This document shows positions 1 to 7,166 of a stretch of 11,588 nucleotides of DNA, one piece after another. The notes under the pieces were generated by a model. That model saw only the letters and a list, made by a program, of their open reading frames with translations. It did no database searches and was not told where the DNA came from. Source of the stretch: Thauera sp. (GTDB taxonomy: Bacteria > Pseudomonadota > Gammaproteobacteria > Burkholderiales > Rhodocyclaceae); the NCBI GenBank assembly GCA_023150215.1, contig JAKLLJ010000075.1:1-11588 (forward strand), given 5' to 3'. The translations under genes and the position numbers were made by a program. Numbering within the stretch: the first letter of the stretch is position 1; each line of letters begins with the position of its first letter.

Positions 1-1360
1 CGGCGAGTTCGAGCGCCGCGATGTCGCGCGTTTCGGCGTCGTGGCGAACCAGGATCACGCGTGCGCCGGCTTCGTGGTGGCGGCGCGCGACCGCTTCGTC
101 GAAGGCGATCTCGCCGCATGCCACGCCGCTCGCCGCGCTCGGTGCGCGGGCCAGCGGCGCGAGCGGCGCGCCGTCGGCGGCAGCGATGTGGCGCTCGGCG
201 AGCGTGCATGCGTCGAGTTCGCGGGTGCGCGCGCGCGCACTGTCGACATCGATCACGCCCTCGTCGAGCAGGTCGAGCGCGATCCGCGCCGCTGCCTGCG
301 GGGTGCGCTTGCCGCTGCGCGTCTGCAACAGGTAGAGCGTGCCCTGCTGCACGGTGAACTCGAAGTCCTGCATGTCGCCGAAGGCTCGCTCCAGGCGCGC
401 GGTGGCGTCGAGCAGGGCCAGCCAGACTGCCGGCGCCACCGCGGCGAGCTCATCGTGGCCGTGTGCGCTGCGCCGCCCGCTGACCACGTCCTCGCCCTGC
501 GCGTTGAACAGGAAATCGACCCATGGCCGCGGCTCGCCGCTGCTCGGGTCGCGGGTGAAGCCCACGCCCGCGCCCGACAGCCCGCCGGCGTTGCCGAACA
601 CCATGCGCTGCACCGTCACCGCGGTGCCCATGGCATCGTCCAGGCCGTGCAGCGCGCGGTAGCTGCGCGCCTTGTCGGCGTGCCAGGAGGCGAACACCGC
701 GCTGATTGCCAGGCGCAGCTGGACGTGCGCATCCTGCGGAAAGGCTTCGCCGGCTTCGCGGCGGTAGGTCTCGAGATGGCGTGCGGCGAGCTCGCGCAGC
801 AGCGCGAAATCGAGCTCACGCTCGTCGGCTTCGCCACGCAGGGCGTCGAGGTCGGCATCGAAGTGACGCGCGTCGATCCCTGCCACCACCTCGCCGAAGC
901 CGGCGATCAGGCGCCGGTAGGCGTCCCAGGCCATGCGCGGATGACCGCTGACACGCACCAGGCCGGGCAGGGTGGATGCGCTGAGGCCGATATCGAGCAG
1001 GGTCTCCATCATGCCCGGCATCGACACCGCCGCGCCCGAACGCACCGAAAGCAGCAGCGGATGGCGCGCATCGCCGAGACGCAGGCCGCTCGCGCGCTCC
1101 AGGGCCTCGAGCGCGGGGCGCCAGTCGGTCTCGGTGAGTGCCGCGGGGTCGGCGCACCAGCCGGTGCCGATCACGAAGGCGGGCGGCACCGGCAACCCGA
1201 GCGCGGCCATGCGCGCAAGGTTGAAGGCCTTGACGCCGAGCGCGTCGGCGCCGCAGCCGGCGGGCAGCGCAGTGTCGGCGTCGATCAGGCGGATCACGCG
1301 GCGATCGGTGGCGGGCATCGCCGGTTCTGCAGCCGGCGTCGGCGAGGCGTGGGCGTTCAT
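1..1360 (-). CDS. ppdK: pyruvate, phosphate dikinase, N-terminal part (cut by window edge)
   Basis: The gene encodes the ATP/pyruvate side of pyruvate phosphate dikinase, which interconverts pyruvate + ATP + Pi and PEP + AMP + PPi in the cytoplasm. About 453 residues are visible. Family motifs seen: the nucleotide-binding start GVKAFNLARM (residues 42-51) followed by GLPVPPAFV, then SVRSGAAVSMPGMMETLLDIGL-type sequence (about 105-125), QRMVFGN with FTRDPSSGE, and NAQGEDVVSGRR. The visible end, ILVRHDAETRDIAALE, is the beginning of the phosphohistidine domain. The catalytic His and the C-terminal barrel lie beyond base 1, so a full-length enzyme (about 880 residues in the family) cannot be confirmed. 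The ATG at 1360-1358 overlaps the stop of the upstream gene (ATGA), indicating translational coupling. PEP synthase is less likely because the GMMET and GEDVVSG motifs are PPDK-type. Confidence 0.9.
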   Translation of the reverse strand, partial: MNAHASPTPAAEPAMPATDRRVIRLIDADTALPAGCGADALGVKAFNLARMAALGLPVPPAFVIGTGWCADPAALTETDWRPALEALERASGLRLGDARHPLLLSVRSGAAVSMPGMMETLLDIGLSASTLPGLVRVSGHPRMAWDAYRRLIAGFGEVVAGIDARHFDADLDALRGEADERELDFALLRELAARHLETYRREAGEAFPQDAHVQLRLAISAVFASWHADKARSYRALHGLDDAMGTAVTVQRMVFGNAGGLSGAGVGFTRDPSSGEPRPWVDFLFNAQGEDVVSGRRSAHGHDELAAVAPAVWLALLDATARLERAFGDMQDFEFTVQQGTLYLLQTRSGKRTPQAAARIALDLLDEGVIDVDSARARTRELDACTLAERHIAAADGAPLAPLARAPSAASGVACGEIAFDEAVARRHHEAGARVILVRHDAETRDIAALELA

Positions 1361-3285
1361 TGCCCCACTCCGACGCGGCTGAAGGCGAGCCGGCGCAGGC
1401 CGTAGCCGGTCGCCAGCAGCCAGTCGGTGGCCGATTCGAGTGCCTGCGCGAAGTCGGTGCTCAGGTTCAGTGTCGCTGCATCGCTGACGTGTTCGGCGAG
1501 CGCGCGGCGCACGTCGCGCAGCAGCACGTCGCACTGGCGCTCGGCGTTGAGCACCCGCCACAGCGCGGCGACGAACTCCTCGTGGTCTTCCGCGCTCGCG
1601 TGGTCGCCGAAGCCGCGCGCGATCTCGAGCGCACGCACATGGTCCTGCGCCGCGCCGAGCACCGCGTCGGCAAGCAACTGCATGCTCTGGTGCACCTCGC
1701 CGCGCCAGCCCTGGTGGTGGTCGGCGGCGATCAGCGAGAGCAGGAAGGCGGCCTCCTCGAGCGCGTCGGCGACGTCGTCGGCGGTCTCCACCAGCTCGGC
1801 GAAGGCCTCCCAGCGCGGCCGCGTCTCGGCGCGCGCGCGCGCGTCCATCACCAGCTGGTCGGCGCGGCGCTCCCAGTCCTTGGCGCGCTCGGCGAAGGCG
1901 CGTGCCGCCTTGCGGTCGCGCTCGTGGCCATGGGCGAGGCCGTCGCGCAGGCCTTCGGCGAGCGCATGGCAGTAGGCCGCATGCTCGGCGAGCAGGTCGA
2001 ATTCGTCGTGCCGCTGCAGGTAGCGTGCGAGCAGCAGGCGGGTGTCGTCGGTGACCAGCGCGAGCGGCTGGCGCTGCTGCAGTGCGCTGGTCGCCAGCGC
2101 CATGCTGTCGAGCACGAAGGCGCGCGCCTTCTCGCTGCCAAGCACGCCGTCGAGGCGGTCGCCGATGCGGAAGTAGTCCGCTCCCAGCGCCTGCATCGCG
2201 CCGAACGCCAGTGTTTCGGCGCCCGCAGCGAGCCAGGCCATGTGGCCGACGTGCCGGCGCGCGGCTTCGCTGAGGATCGCCACCGCATCGGTCTTGCCGA
2301 CGAGCATCTCGAGGCGCTTGCGGGCACGGTTCCAGTCGATCAGGAACACGATGCGCGCGCCGATGCCTTCGAGCGTCGCGCACAGCGCGTCCTCGTCGGC
2401 ACACGCGAAGTCCGCGGTGCCGACGTAGTAGGTGGCGCCGAAGTTGAGCCCGGCGCTGGTGCGCGCCTGCGGCTCGCTCCAGCTCGCGCCGACCTCGCAC
2501 AACAGCGACTGGAAGAAGGTGAAGCGGCGGCGGTGCAGGTCGGAATAGGTGAGCGAGACGTGCAGTCCCTCGACCTGGATCACCAGGACGTGGGCGTCGT
2601 TGGTGCCAATGTCGTTTTGCAGCAGCAGGCGCGCGCCATCGCGGGTGGCGGCGGTGTCCAGCCCGGGGTGGTCGAGCTTGAGCGCGCGGGTGGCATTGAC
2701 GCCGCGCATGAAGGCGGCGATTCGCGGACGGTCGGCGTCAGCGATCTGCCACACGTGTGCGCCGTCCAGGGTTTCGCTCGACAGCTCGGCCGCGAGCCGG
2801 TTGAGCGCCTTGTGCAGGTCCATCACCAGCAGGTGCAGGCTGTCGTCCCGGGTGCGTTTGGCGCTGGTCAGTGCGTGGAGCTGCTCTCCCGTGAGTGCGT
2901 CGGGTGCGAGCTGGTCGAGCCAGGCGCACCAGTGCCCGGCGCGACCGTCGAAGTCCGGGTCGTCCTCGAGCGGCCGCGCCATGGTGCGCAAGTCCTCGCC
3001 GAACAGCGTGACGAGCCGGGCCAGCTCGGGCACGTGCAGCACCTTGCCTTCGCGGTAGGCGTTGGCCGGCAATTGCGCCAGCCACGGCGCATCGACGCCG
3101 GCGGCAGCGAATTCGCGTGACAGGTCGAGCGCCGGTGCGTCGCTGCGGGTGGCGCGGTCATGGGCGGCCTGCAGCACGCTGAGATAGAGCTTCAGACGGT
3201 CGTTGGCGGCCAGCGCGGCGCGCACCCGGGCCGGCCGCAGCAATTCCGTCTGCCCCAGACTGGCGACGGCCTCGAGCTTCTCCAT
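1357..3285 (-). CDS. 642-residue protein with DUF47/PhoU-like C-terminal domain
   Basis: The C-terminal part (about 430-642) is all-helical and resembles the DUF47/PhoU-like family (distant PhoU homologues linked to phosphate transport control). It shows spaced acidic pairs typical of metal-binding PhoU helices: E472-RRA-D476, DDVAD at 503-507, E582-RQC-D586 and E617-SAT-D621. The first roughly 420 residues match nothing I recognise. They contain a strand-rich stretch near 232-260 and another near 283-320, so the protein may join a sensing domain to a PhoU-like domain. I chose the ATG at 3285 because GGGAGA lies 6-7 bases upstream; the frame stays open to 3405, but that extension has no such site. 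It overlaps ppdK by four bases, so the two are one operon. PPDK consumes or releases phosphate, so a phosphate-responsive partner would fit, but this is inference. Confidence 0.8.
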   Translation of the reverse strand: MEKLEAVASLGQTELLRPARVRAALAANDRLKLYLSVLQAAHDRATRSDAPALDLSREFAAAGVDAPWLAQLPANAYREGKVLHVPELARLVTLFGEDLRTMARPLEDDPDFDGRAGHWCAWLDQLAPDALTGEQLHALTSAKRTRDDSLHLLVMDLHKALNRLAAELSSETLDGAHVWQIADADRPRIAAFMRGVNATRALKLDHPGLDTAATRDGARLLLQNDIGTNDAHVLVIQVEGLHVSLTYSDLHRRRFTFFQSLLCEVGASWSEPQARTSAGLNFGATYYVGTADFACADEDALCATLEGIGARIVFLIDWNRARKRLEMLVGKTDAVAILSEAARRHVGHMAWLAAGAETLAFGAMQALGADYFRIGDRLDGVLGSEKARAFVLDSMALATSALQQRQPLALVTDDTRLLLARYLQRHDEFDLLAEHAAYCHALAEGLRDGLAHGHERDRKAARAFAERAKDWERRADQLVMDARARAETRPRWEAFAELVETADDVADALEEAAFLLSLIAADHHQGWRGEVHQSMQLLADAVLGAAQDHVRALEIARGFGDHASAEDHEEFVAALWRVLNAERQCDVLLRDVRRALAEHVSDAATLNLSTDFAQALESATDWLLATGYGLRRLAFSRVGVGQ

Positions 3286-3326
3286 GACATTCTCCCGATA
3301 TCCCGGATCGATTCTCTGCCTAGAAT

Positions 3327-3342
3327 GTGACAGTCGTGTCAC
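3327..3342. promoter_or_regulatory. perfect 6-bp dyad GTGACA-GTCG-TGTCAC
   Basis: A perfect inverted repeat with a 4-base spacer sits in the 209-bp divergent region, 41 bases upstream of the DUF47-like gene and about 150 bases upstream of phaC. Its size and symmetry suit a dimeric repressor or activator. It resembles a CRP/FNR half-site (TGTGA), but the spacing does not fit the usual N6, so I do not assign a regulator. On the plus strand TAGAAT at 3321-3326 resembles a -10 box, but I see no good -35. The rest of 3286-3494 shows no other clear element. Confidence 0.35.
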
Positions 3343-3494
3343 CACCCACGCGCTGATGGTGCGCCGCGCAAATCGCGCGTCACGCCACTGCAACACGGCT
3401 GTCAAGCGCCGCGTGCAACCTTGTCGAAACGATCCGCGCGGCCTGTCCGCCGGTTCGCATCCCTCAGCGCACGATCCGCTCGGAGGCGATCGTC

Positions 3495-5288
3495 ATGCCA
3501 GCATCAAAACGGGGCCGCAAGCCGCCTGCAACGTCCCCCGCCGTCCGCAATGGGGCGACCCGGCACAATGGCGTGCCCGACGGGCAGGCGCTTTACCACC
3601 GCATTGCCGCGATCGGCGACGGCCTGTCGGCGCACGCCGACCCCTTCGGCATTGCGGCGCCGATTCTGCACGCACAGATGGCGTGGCTGATGCATCCGCA
3701 GGAGCTCGGCGAGCACGTTGCGCGCCTGAGCACCGCGCTGTGGGAGCTGCAATGGCACACCTGGCGGCGCGCGCTCGGCCTGCCCAGCCCCGACCCGGTC
3801 AAGCCGCACGCCGACGATCCGCGCTTTGCGGACCCGGTGTGGACCGACTCGGCGACCTGGGACCTGGTCAAGGAGTGGTACCTCGCCTTCACCCACCACA
3901 TGCAGGACATGCTCTACGAGACCCCGGGGCTGTCGGGCAAGGAACGCCGGCGCGCCGCGTTCTGGTGGCGCAAGTGGCTCAACGCGGTGGCGCCCACCAA
4001 CTACCTGCTGTCCAACCCGATCGCGTTGCGCAAGTTCATCGACAGCCGCGGCGAGAGCCTGTGGCACGGCTGGCGCAACATGCTCGCCGATCTGCAGGCG
4101 GGCAACGTGCGCATGACCGACCCGGGCGACTTCAAGGTCGGCGAGAACCTCGCCACCACGCCCGGCGCGGTGATCTTCCGCAACCGCCTGCTCGAGGTCA
4201 TCCACTACGCGCCAACGCAGCCGCAGGTGCACGCCGAGCCGGTGGTGATCGTCACGCCCTGGATCAACAAGTTCTACGTGCTCGATCTCGTCCCCAAGAA
4301 GAGCATGGTGCGCTACCTGCTCGACCAGGGGCTCGACGTCTACATCACGAGCTGGAAGAACCCCGACGAATCGATGCGCGACGTGCGCTTCGACGACTAC
4401 CTCACCGAGGGCATCGACGCCATCGTGCAGGTGGCGCGCGACTACAGCGGCGCCGAGCGCGTGCATGCGGTGGGCTACTGCATCGGCGGCACCGCGCTCG
4501 CCACCTGGATGGCGTGGGCCGCGCGCCACTACGGCGAGGAAGCGGTGCCGGTGCGTGACTGGACGCTGTTCACCACCTTGGTCGACTTCCACAAGCCGGG
4601 CGACATCGAGGTCTTCATCGACGAGGCCAGCATCAACCACCTGACCGGGCAGATGGCGCAGAGGGGCTATCTCGACGGCAAGGACATGGCCGCGTCCTTC
4701 CGCCTGCTGCGCTCGAACAGCCTGATCTGGCACTACGTGGTGCATGGCTGGCTGTACGGTGAGTCACCGGCACCCTTCGACGTGCTGTTCTGGAACATGG
4801 ATTCCACGCGCATGCCGTATGCGATGCACGCCTGGTATCTGCGCGAGCTCTACCTGAACAACCGCCTGATCCAGCCCGACGCGCTTACCGTCGCCGGCGA
4901 GCCGATCGACCTCGGGCGGATCAGCCAGCCGCTGTATGCTGTCGCTGCCGAGGACGACCACATCGCGCCGTGGGCCCAGGCCTTCAACACCCTGCATCAC
5001 GTCGCGGCCGACAAGCGCTTCGTGCTGTCGAGCTCCGGACACATCCTCGGCATCATCAACCCCCCGGTGAAGCCGCCCAAGCGCCGCTACTGGGTGGCAG
5101 GCGCACATCGCACCGACAAGCCGCAACATTGGCGGGAGCGTGCCGAAGCGCACGAGGGCAGCTGGTGGGAAGACTGGATGGCGTGGCTGAAGCCACGCGC
5201 CGGGGCGCTGGTCGCAGCGCGGCCGGCACACGACGAGCGCCACCCCGCGCTCGCGGATGCGCCCGGGCGGTACGTGCGCGAAGTCTGA
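3495..5288 (+). CDS. phaC: class I polyhydroxyalkanoate synthase
   Basis: The enzyme polymerises (R)-3-hydroxyacyl-CoA into PHA on the granule surface. At 597 residues it has the usual class I length. Visible features: an N-terminal region (about 30-230) with the Trp-rich ALWELQWHTW and the TNYLLSNP segment, then an alpha/beta-hydrolase core. The lipase-like box GYCIGG (327-332) has Cys329 as nucleophile; AEDDHIAPW (485-493) supplies Asp488; SGHILGIINPP (514-524) supplies His516, completing the Cys-Asp-His triad. The ATG is preceded by GGAGG at 3482-3486 with 8 bases spacing. The first 30 residues are basic and low in order. No PhaE/PhaR subunit and no phaA/phaB gene is in the window; the gene stands alone, divergent from the DUF47-ppdK operon and followed by a hairpin. 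Family and catalytic residues are clear; substrate chain length is inferred from the class. Confidence 0.96.
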   Translation: MPASKRGRKPPATSPAVRNGATRHNGVPDGQALYHRIAAIGDGLSAHADPFGIAAPILHAQMAWLMHPQELGEHVARLSTALWELQWHTWRRALGLPSPDPVKPHADDPRFADPVWTDSATWDLVKEWYLAFTHHMQDMLYETPGLSGKERRRAAFWWRKWLNAVAPTNYLLSNPIALRKFIDSRGESLWHGWRNMLADLQAGNVRMTDPGDFKVGENLATTPGAVIFRNRLLEVIHYAPTQPQVHAEPVVIVTPWINKFYVLDLVPKKSMVRYLLDQGLDVYITSWKNPDESMRDVRFDDYLTEGIDAIVQVARDYSGAERVHAVGYCIGGTALATWMAWAARHYGEEAVPVRDWTLFTTLVDFHKPGDIEVFIDEASINHLTGQMAQRGYLDGKDMAASFRLLRSNSLIWHYVVHGWLYGESPAPFDVLFWNMDSTRMPYAMHAWYLRELYLNNRLIQPDALTVAGEPIDLGRISQPLYAVAAEDDHIAPWAQAFNTLHHVAADKRFVLSSSGHILGIINPPVKPPKRRYWVAGAHRTDKPQHWRERAEAHEGSWWEDWMAWLKPRAGALVAARPAHDERHPALADAPGRYVREV

Positions 5289-5308
5289 AGCGTCGGTTGC
5301 GGGGGGAG

Positions 5309-5332
5309 CGGTGGCGCTCATCAGCGCCACCG
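5309..5332 (+). terminator. hairpin after phaC
   Basis: A 10-bp perfect stem (CGGTGGCGCT / AGCGCCACCG) with a CATC loop begins 20 bases after the phaC stop. The following bases (TCCTCGTCC) are pyrimidine-rich but lack a T run, so it may be a weak intrinsic terminator, an mRNA 3'-end stabiliser, or partly read through into the next gene. Confidence 0.6.
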
Positions 5333-5389
5333 TCCTCGTCCGGCGCAATGCACTCGCACAGCTTGCTTCACCTTGTCTGCCGGACTACC

Positions 5390-5418
5390 TTGCATGCGTG
5401 CAGCGTTGATACAATAAT
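5390..5418 (+). promoter_or_regulatory. candidate sigma-70 promoter for the RHH / small-protein unit
   Basis: TTGCAT (5390-5395) and AATAAT (5413-5418) are separated by 17 bases, in an AT-rich island unusual for this window. A start site near 5425 would leave the Shine-Dalgarno at 5441-5446 in the transcript. The -35 is poor (three of six), so a TACAAT at 5410-5415 or an activator-dependent promoter are alternatives. Confidence 0.4.
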
Positions 5419-5421
5419 AAA

Positions 5422-5434
5422 GTATTACGCTATA
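5422..5434 (+). promoter_or_regulatory. candidate operator GTATTACGCTATA
   Basis: The element starts with the palindromic core GTAWTAC and lies at the predicted start of transcription, 17 bases before the GTG of the RHH gene. A 13-base stretch matching at 11 positions (GTAATACGCGATA, 9846-9858) lies 16 bases before parA. Because both downstream units encode RHH-like paralogues, I infer a possible autoregulatory site. In an AT-rich promoter part of the match may be chance. Confidence 0.35.
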
Positions 5435-5451
5435 ACGCCAAGGAGAAGGCA

Positions 5452-6048
5452 GTGAGCACGAACACCCGGAGCGCGCTGCGCGCGAGCCTGAAGCAGGAAG
5501 ACGCCGCCCTCGATGAGCGCCTGCCGGACGCGGCAAGCCCTTCCCAAACCGTCGAAGCCCCGGTCGTGCCCACCGCAGCAAAGCCTGCGCCCAAGCGCGC
5601 GCAGGGGGTGCGGCCGAAACCGCCTGCCCGTCCCAGGGTCGCTAAGGCGTCCGTTGCGACCGCGTCCGTTGCGACCGCTCCTGCGGCTGGCGCCAAACCT
5701 GCGGGCAGCGCCAAGCCCGCCGCTCCTCCCGCCAGCCCTGCGGCCGCAACGGCGCCCAAGGTGGCACAGCCGGCAAGCGCGAAGGCGGAGAAGCGCAGCC
5801 GTGAATCCTTCGGCCTCGTCGCCAGCGACCTGGCTCGCCTCGACCGCTTGCGCGCAGCGCTGAAGACGGCAGGCCGGCCCACGCGCAAATCGGAACTGGT
5901 GCGCGCCGGTCTCGTCGCCCTGGCCGCGCTCGGCACCGCCGAGACGATCGTTCACCTCGACGCCTTGCCGGCGCGGGCACGCCCGGCCGCCAAGAGCGAC
6001 AAGAAGAAATCCGCAGCGAAGGGCAAGGCCGGCGCCAGGAAGCGCTGA
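5452..6048 (+). CDS. Ala/Pro/Lys-rich protein with C-terminal RHH-like domain
   Basis: A 198-residue protein starting at GTG, with AGGAGA at 5441-5446 just upstream. Three parts are visible: an N-terminal helix motif LRASLKQEDAALDER (9-23); a long low-complexity Ala/Pro/Lys linker (about 25-115) that is probably disordered; and a compact domain (118-165) with a strand ESFGLVAS followed by two helices ending in RKSELVRAGLVALA, the typical layout of ribbon-helix-helix DNA-binding proteins. A lysine-rich tail (179-198) resembles histone-like tails. The protein is a paralogue of the one at 8709-9167. Position after phaC and the basic linker recall the nucleoid-binding granule proteins PhaM and PhaF in architecture only; I see no sequence match to either. 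Likely roles are DNA binding, granule-nucleoid tethering or regulation. RHH assignment is probable; function is inference. Confidence 0.85.
   Translation: MSTNTRSALRASLKQEDAALDERLPDAASPSQTVEAPVVPTAAKPAPKRAQGVRPKPPARPRVAKASVATASVATAPAAGAKPAGSAKPAAPPASPAAATAPKVAQPASAKAEKRSRESFGLVASDLARLDRLRAALKTAGRPTRKSELVRAGLVALAALGTAETIVHLDALPARARPAAKSDKKKSAAKGKAGARKR
5647..5676 (+). repeat. 15-bp perfect tandem duplication
   Basis: GCGTCCGTTGCGACC occurs twice in a row and encodes ASVAT-ASVAT in the linker of the RHH-like protein. It is in frame, consistent with length variation in a disordered linker by slippage. Confidence 0.85.
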
Positions 6049-6090
6049 GCCTTCATCCCACCCGCCAGCGCGGCCCACCAGGAGAGCACG

Positions 6091-6399
6091 ATGACACAGC
6101 AGGACAAGAACGCGGCTGCGGCCTCGGTGGGCGAGATCGATCTCGCACTCGAGTCGTCGGGGATGCCGTCCTACACCCAAATGTGGGAGACCAATGCCGG
6201 ACTGCTCGATGCATTGCAGGCGCTGCGCGAGCGCCTGCAATGCGCCGACGCGACGCTCGCCGCGCTGCAGGGTGACCTGCTGCAGACCGAGTTGATCGTC
6301 GCGACCGCGACCAGCGTCGACCAGATCCGCCGTCAGCTCGCCCGCCTCAAGGACGAGCGCAGCCGGCTTGTGCCGGCCCGCCGTCGAACCCCGCGCTAG
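6091..6399 (+). CDS. small helical (coiled-coil-like) protein of unknown function
   Basis: A 102-residue protein I do not recognise. After a polar N-terminus and a GMPSYTQMWET segment (about 24-34), residues 35-95 form two long amphipathic helices rich in Leu, Ala, Arg and Gln (LLDALQALRERLQ; QIRRQLARLKDERSRL), ending in a basic tail PARRRTPR. No signal peptide or membrane segment is seen. AGGAG at 6080-6084 lies 6 bases before the ATG. It follows the RHH gene by 42 bases on the same strand with no terminator between, so they are probably co-transcribed, and it ends 12 bases from the convergent phasin stop. A structural or adaptor role at the granule is possible from location only; a phasin-like protein is an alternative because phasins are also helical and Leu/Ala-rich. 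Confidence 0.75.
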   Translation: MTQQDKNAAAASVGEIDLALESSGMPSYTQMWETNAGLLDALQALRERLQCADATLAALQGDLLQTELIVATATSVDQIRRQLARLKDERSRLVPARRRTPR

Positions 6400-6411
6400 T
6401 CGAGCTGGCGA

Positions 6412-7032
6412 TCAGCCCTCGGCGTCGGGGACGGCGGCGTCGGTCGACTCGCCGTGAAGCTCCTCGCTGTCGGCCTTGACTGCGCGACTGCCGCGGGTGG
6501 CCCGACGAGCCGGCTTGTCGTCCGCGCTGGTGCCGCCTTCGGCCGCTTCGCCAGCCGCCTCCGCTGGTGTGCCTGCATCGCCCACTTTCTCGTAAAGCGC
6601 CGAGGCAATCTCGTTCGCCGACTGCAACGCGGCGAACATCGCCTGCGAACCGGCAGACGCCGAGCCCGCGGCCTCGCTCATCACCGCATCCACGCCCGCC
6701 TTGTTGTGTGCGATCCAGTCCTGGGCGATGGCGAGGAATTGCGCATGCGTCTCCGAGGCGATTTCGCCGATGCCGCGCACCCAGGCGACGACGCCGGCGA
6801 CGAGCGGCTCGAGGCTGTCGTACTGCAGTTGCTTCAGTTCCGGCGGCTCTCCGCTGCCGAACAGGATCTGTCCCTGGCGTGCGCCCTCGGCAGCTGCTTC
6901 GCGCAAGGTACCCAGGTTGAGCGCATTCAGGCGCGCAGCCTGCTCGAGCCCCTCGATGGCGAGGGCGTGGATGGCATCGATACCGGCTTCCTGGGCGGCG
7001 AAGAACTCGGCGGTGGGTACGATCGTTTTCAT
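6412..7032 (-). CDS. phaP: phasin family granule-associated protein
   Basis: A 206-residue protein of the phasin_2 type, the amphipathic coat proteins that cover PHA granules and control their number and size. Residues 1-115 show the family pattern: an initial VPTAEFFAAQEAGIDAIHAL helix, then LNLGTLREAA (about 40-49), the YDSLEPLVAGVVAWVRGI stretch and further Ala-rich helices without membrane spans. From about 150 the protein turns into a low-complexity, charged, Ala/Gly/Glu tail that is probably disordered. Two adjacent ATGs exist (7035 and 7032). I chose 7032 because GGAG at 7043-7040 is 7 bases from it but only 4 from the other. The gene converges on the small helical gene and diverges from the ABC1-like gene. 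The symbol is given by family; which paralogue this is in the genome cannot be seen. Confidence 0.88.
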   Translation of the reverse strand: MKTIVPTAEFFAAQEAGIDAIHALAIEGLEQAARLNALNLGTLREAAAEGARQGQILFGSGEPPELKQLQYDSLEPLVAGVVAWVRGIGEIASETHAQFLAIAQDWIAHNKAGVDAVMSEAAGSASAGSQAMFAALQSANEIASALYEKVGDAGTPAEAAGEAAEGGTSADDKPARRATRGSRAVKADSEELHGESTDAAVPDAEG

Positions 7033-7100
7033 CATTCGACTCCAAGGGTGATGGGGCAGGGTCCGGAGCGGCGCACGGCCGGAATCCCGGAGACAACTTG

Positions 7101-7166
7101 CTGCAACGCAACATGCTTATAAGTATAGGCAGCCAGAAGGACCGCAGCATGAAGCTTGCGTTGCAG
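7101..7166. promoter_or_regulatory. 11-bp inverted repeat flanking the phasin/kinase divergent promoters
   Basis: CTGCAACGCAA (7101-7111) and its exact reverse complement TTGCGTTGCAG (7156-7166) are separated by 44 bases. Each arm is one mismatch from CTGC-N3-GCAG, the element reported, as I recall it, for the PHA regulator PhaR in Rhodobacter/Paracoccus. One arm lies just downstream of the predicted phasin start of transcription, the other near the -35 position on the far side, a layout suited to repression by a looped or dimeric regulator. PhaR itself is not in the window. Confidence 0.45.
7122..7127 (-). promoter_or_regulatory. candidate -10 box of the phasin gene
   Basis: TATACT read on the minus strand matches the -10 consensus at five positions, about 90 bases before the phasin start. 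No convincing -35 lies 16-18 bases upstream, so an activator may be needed. The same AT-rich patch, centred on the palindrome CTTATAAG (7116-7123), could also serve the opposite direction, where TTGCTG (7099-7104) lies 17 bases before AGTATA. Confidence 0.35.

Noticed and set aside
41..1405. Long plus-strand open frame opposite ppdK
   Set aside because: It is antisense to a gene with clear PPDK motifs; the translation is Arg/Ala/Gly/His-rich and resembles no family. High GC keeps such frames open.
1360..3120. Long plus-strand open frame opposite the DUF47-like gene
   Set aside because: The minus-strand frame has a good ribosome site, ATGA coupling and PhoU-like pattern; the plus frame has none of these.
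3504..4745. 413-residue minus-strand frame within phaC
   Set aside because: It lies opposite the PhaC catalytic region, and its His/Val/Gly/Arg-rich composition is that of an antisense shadow.
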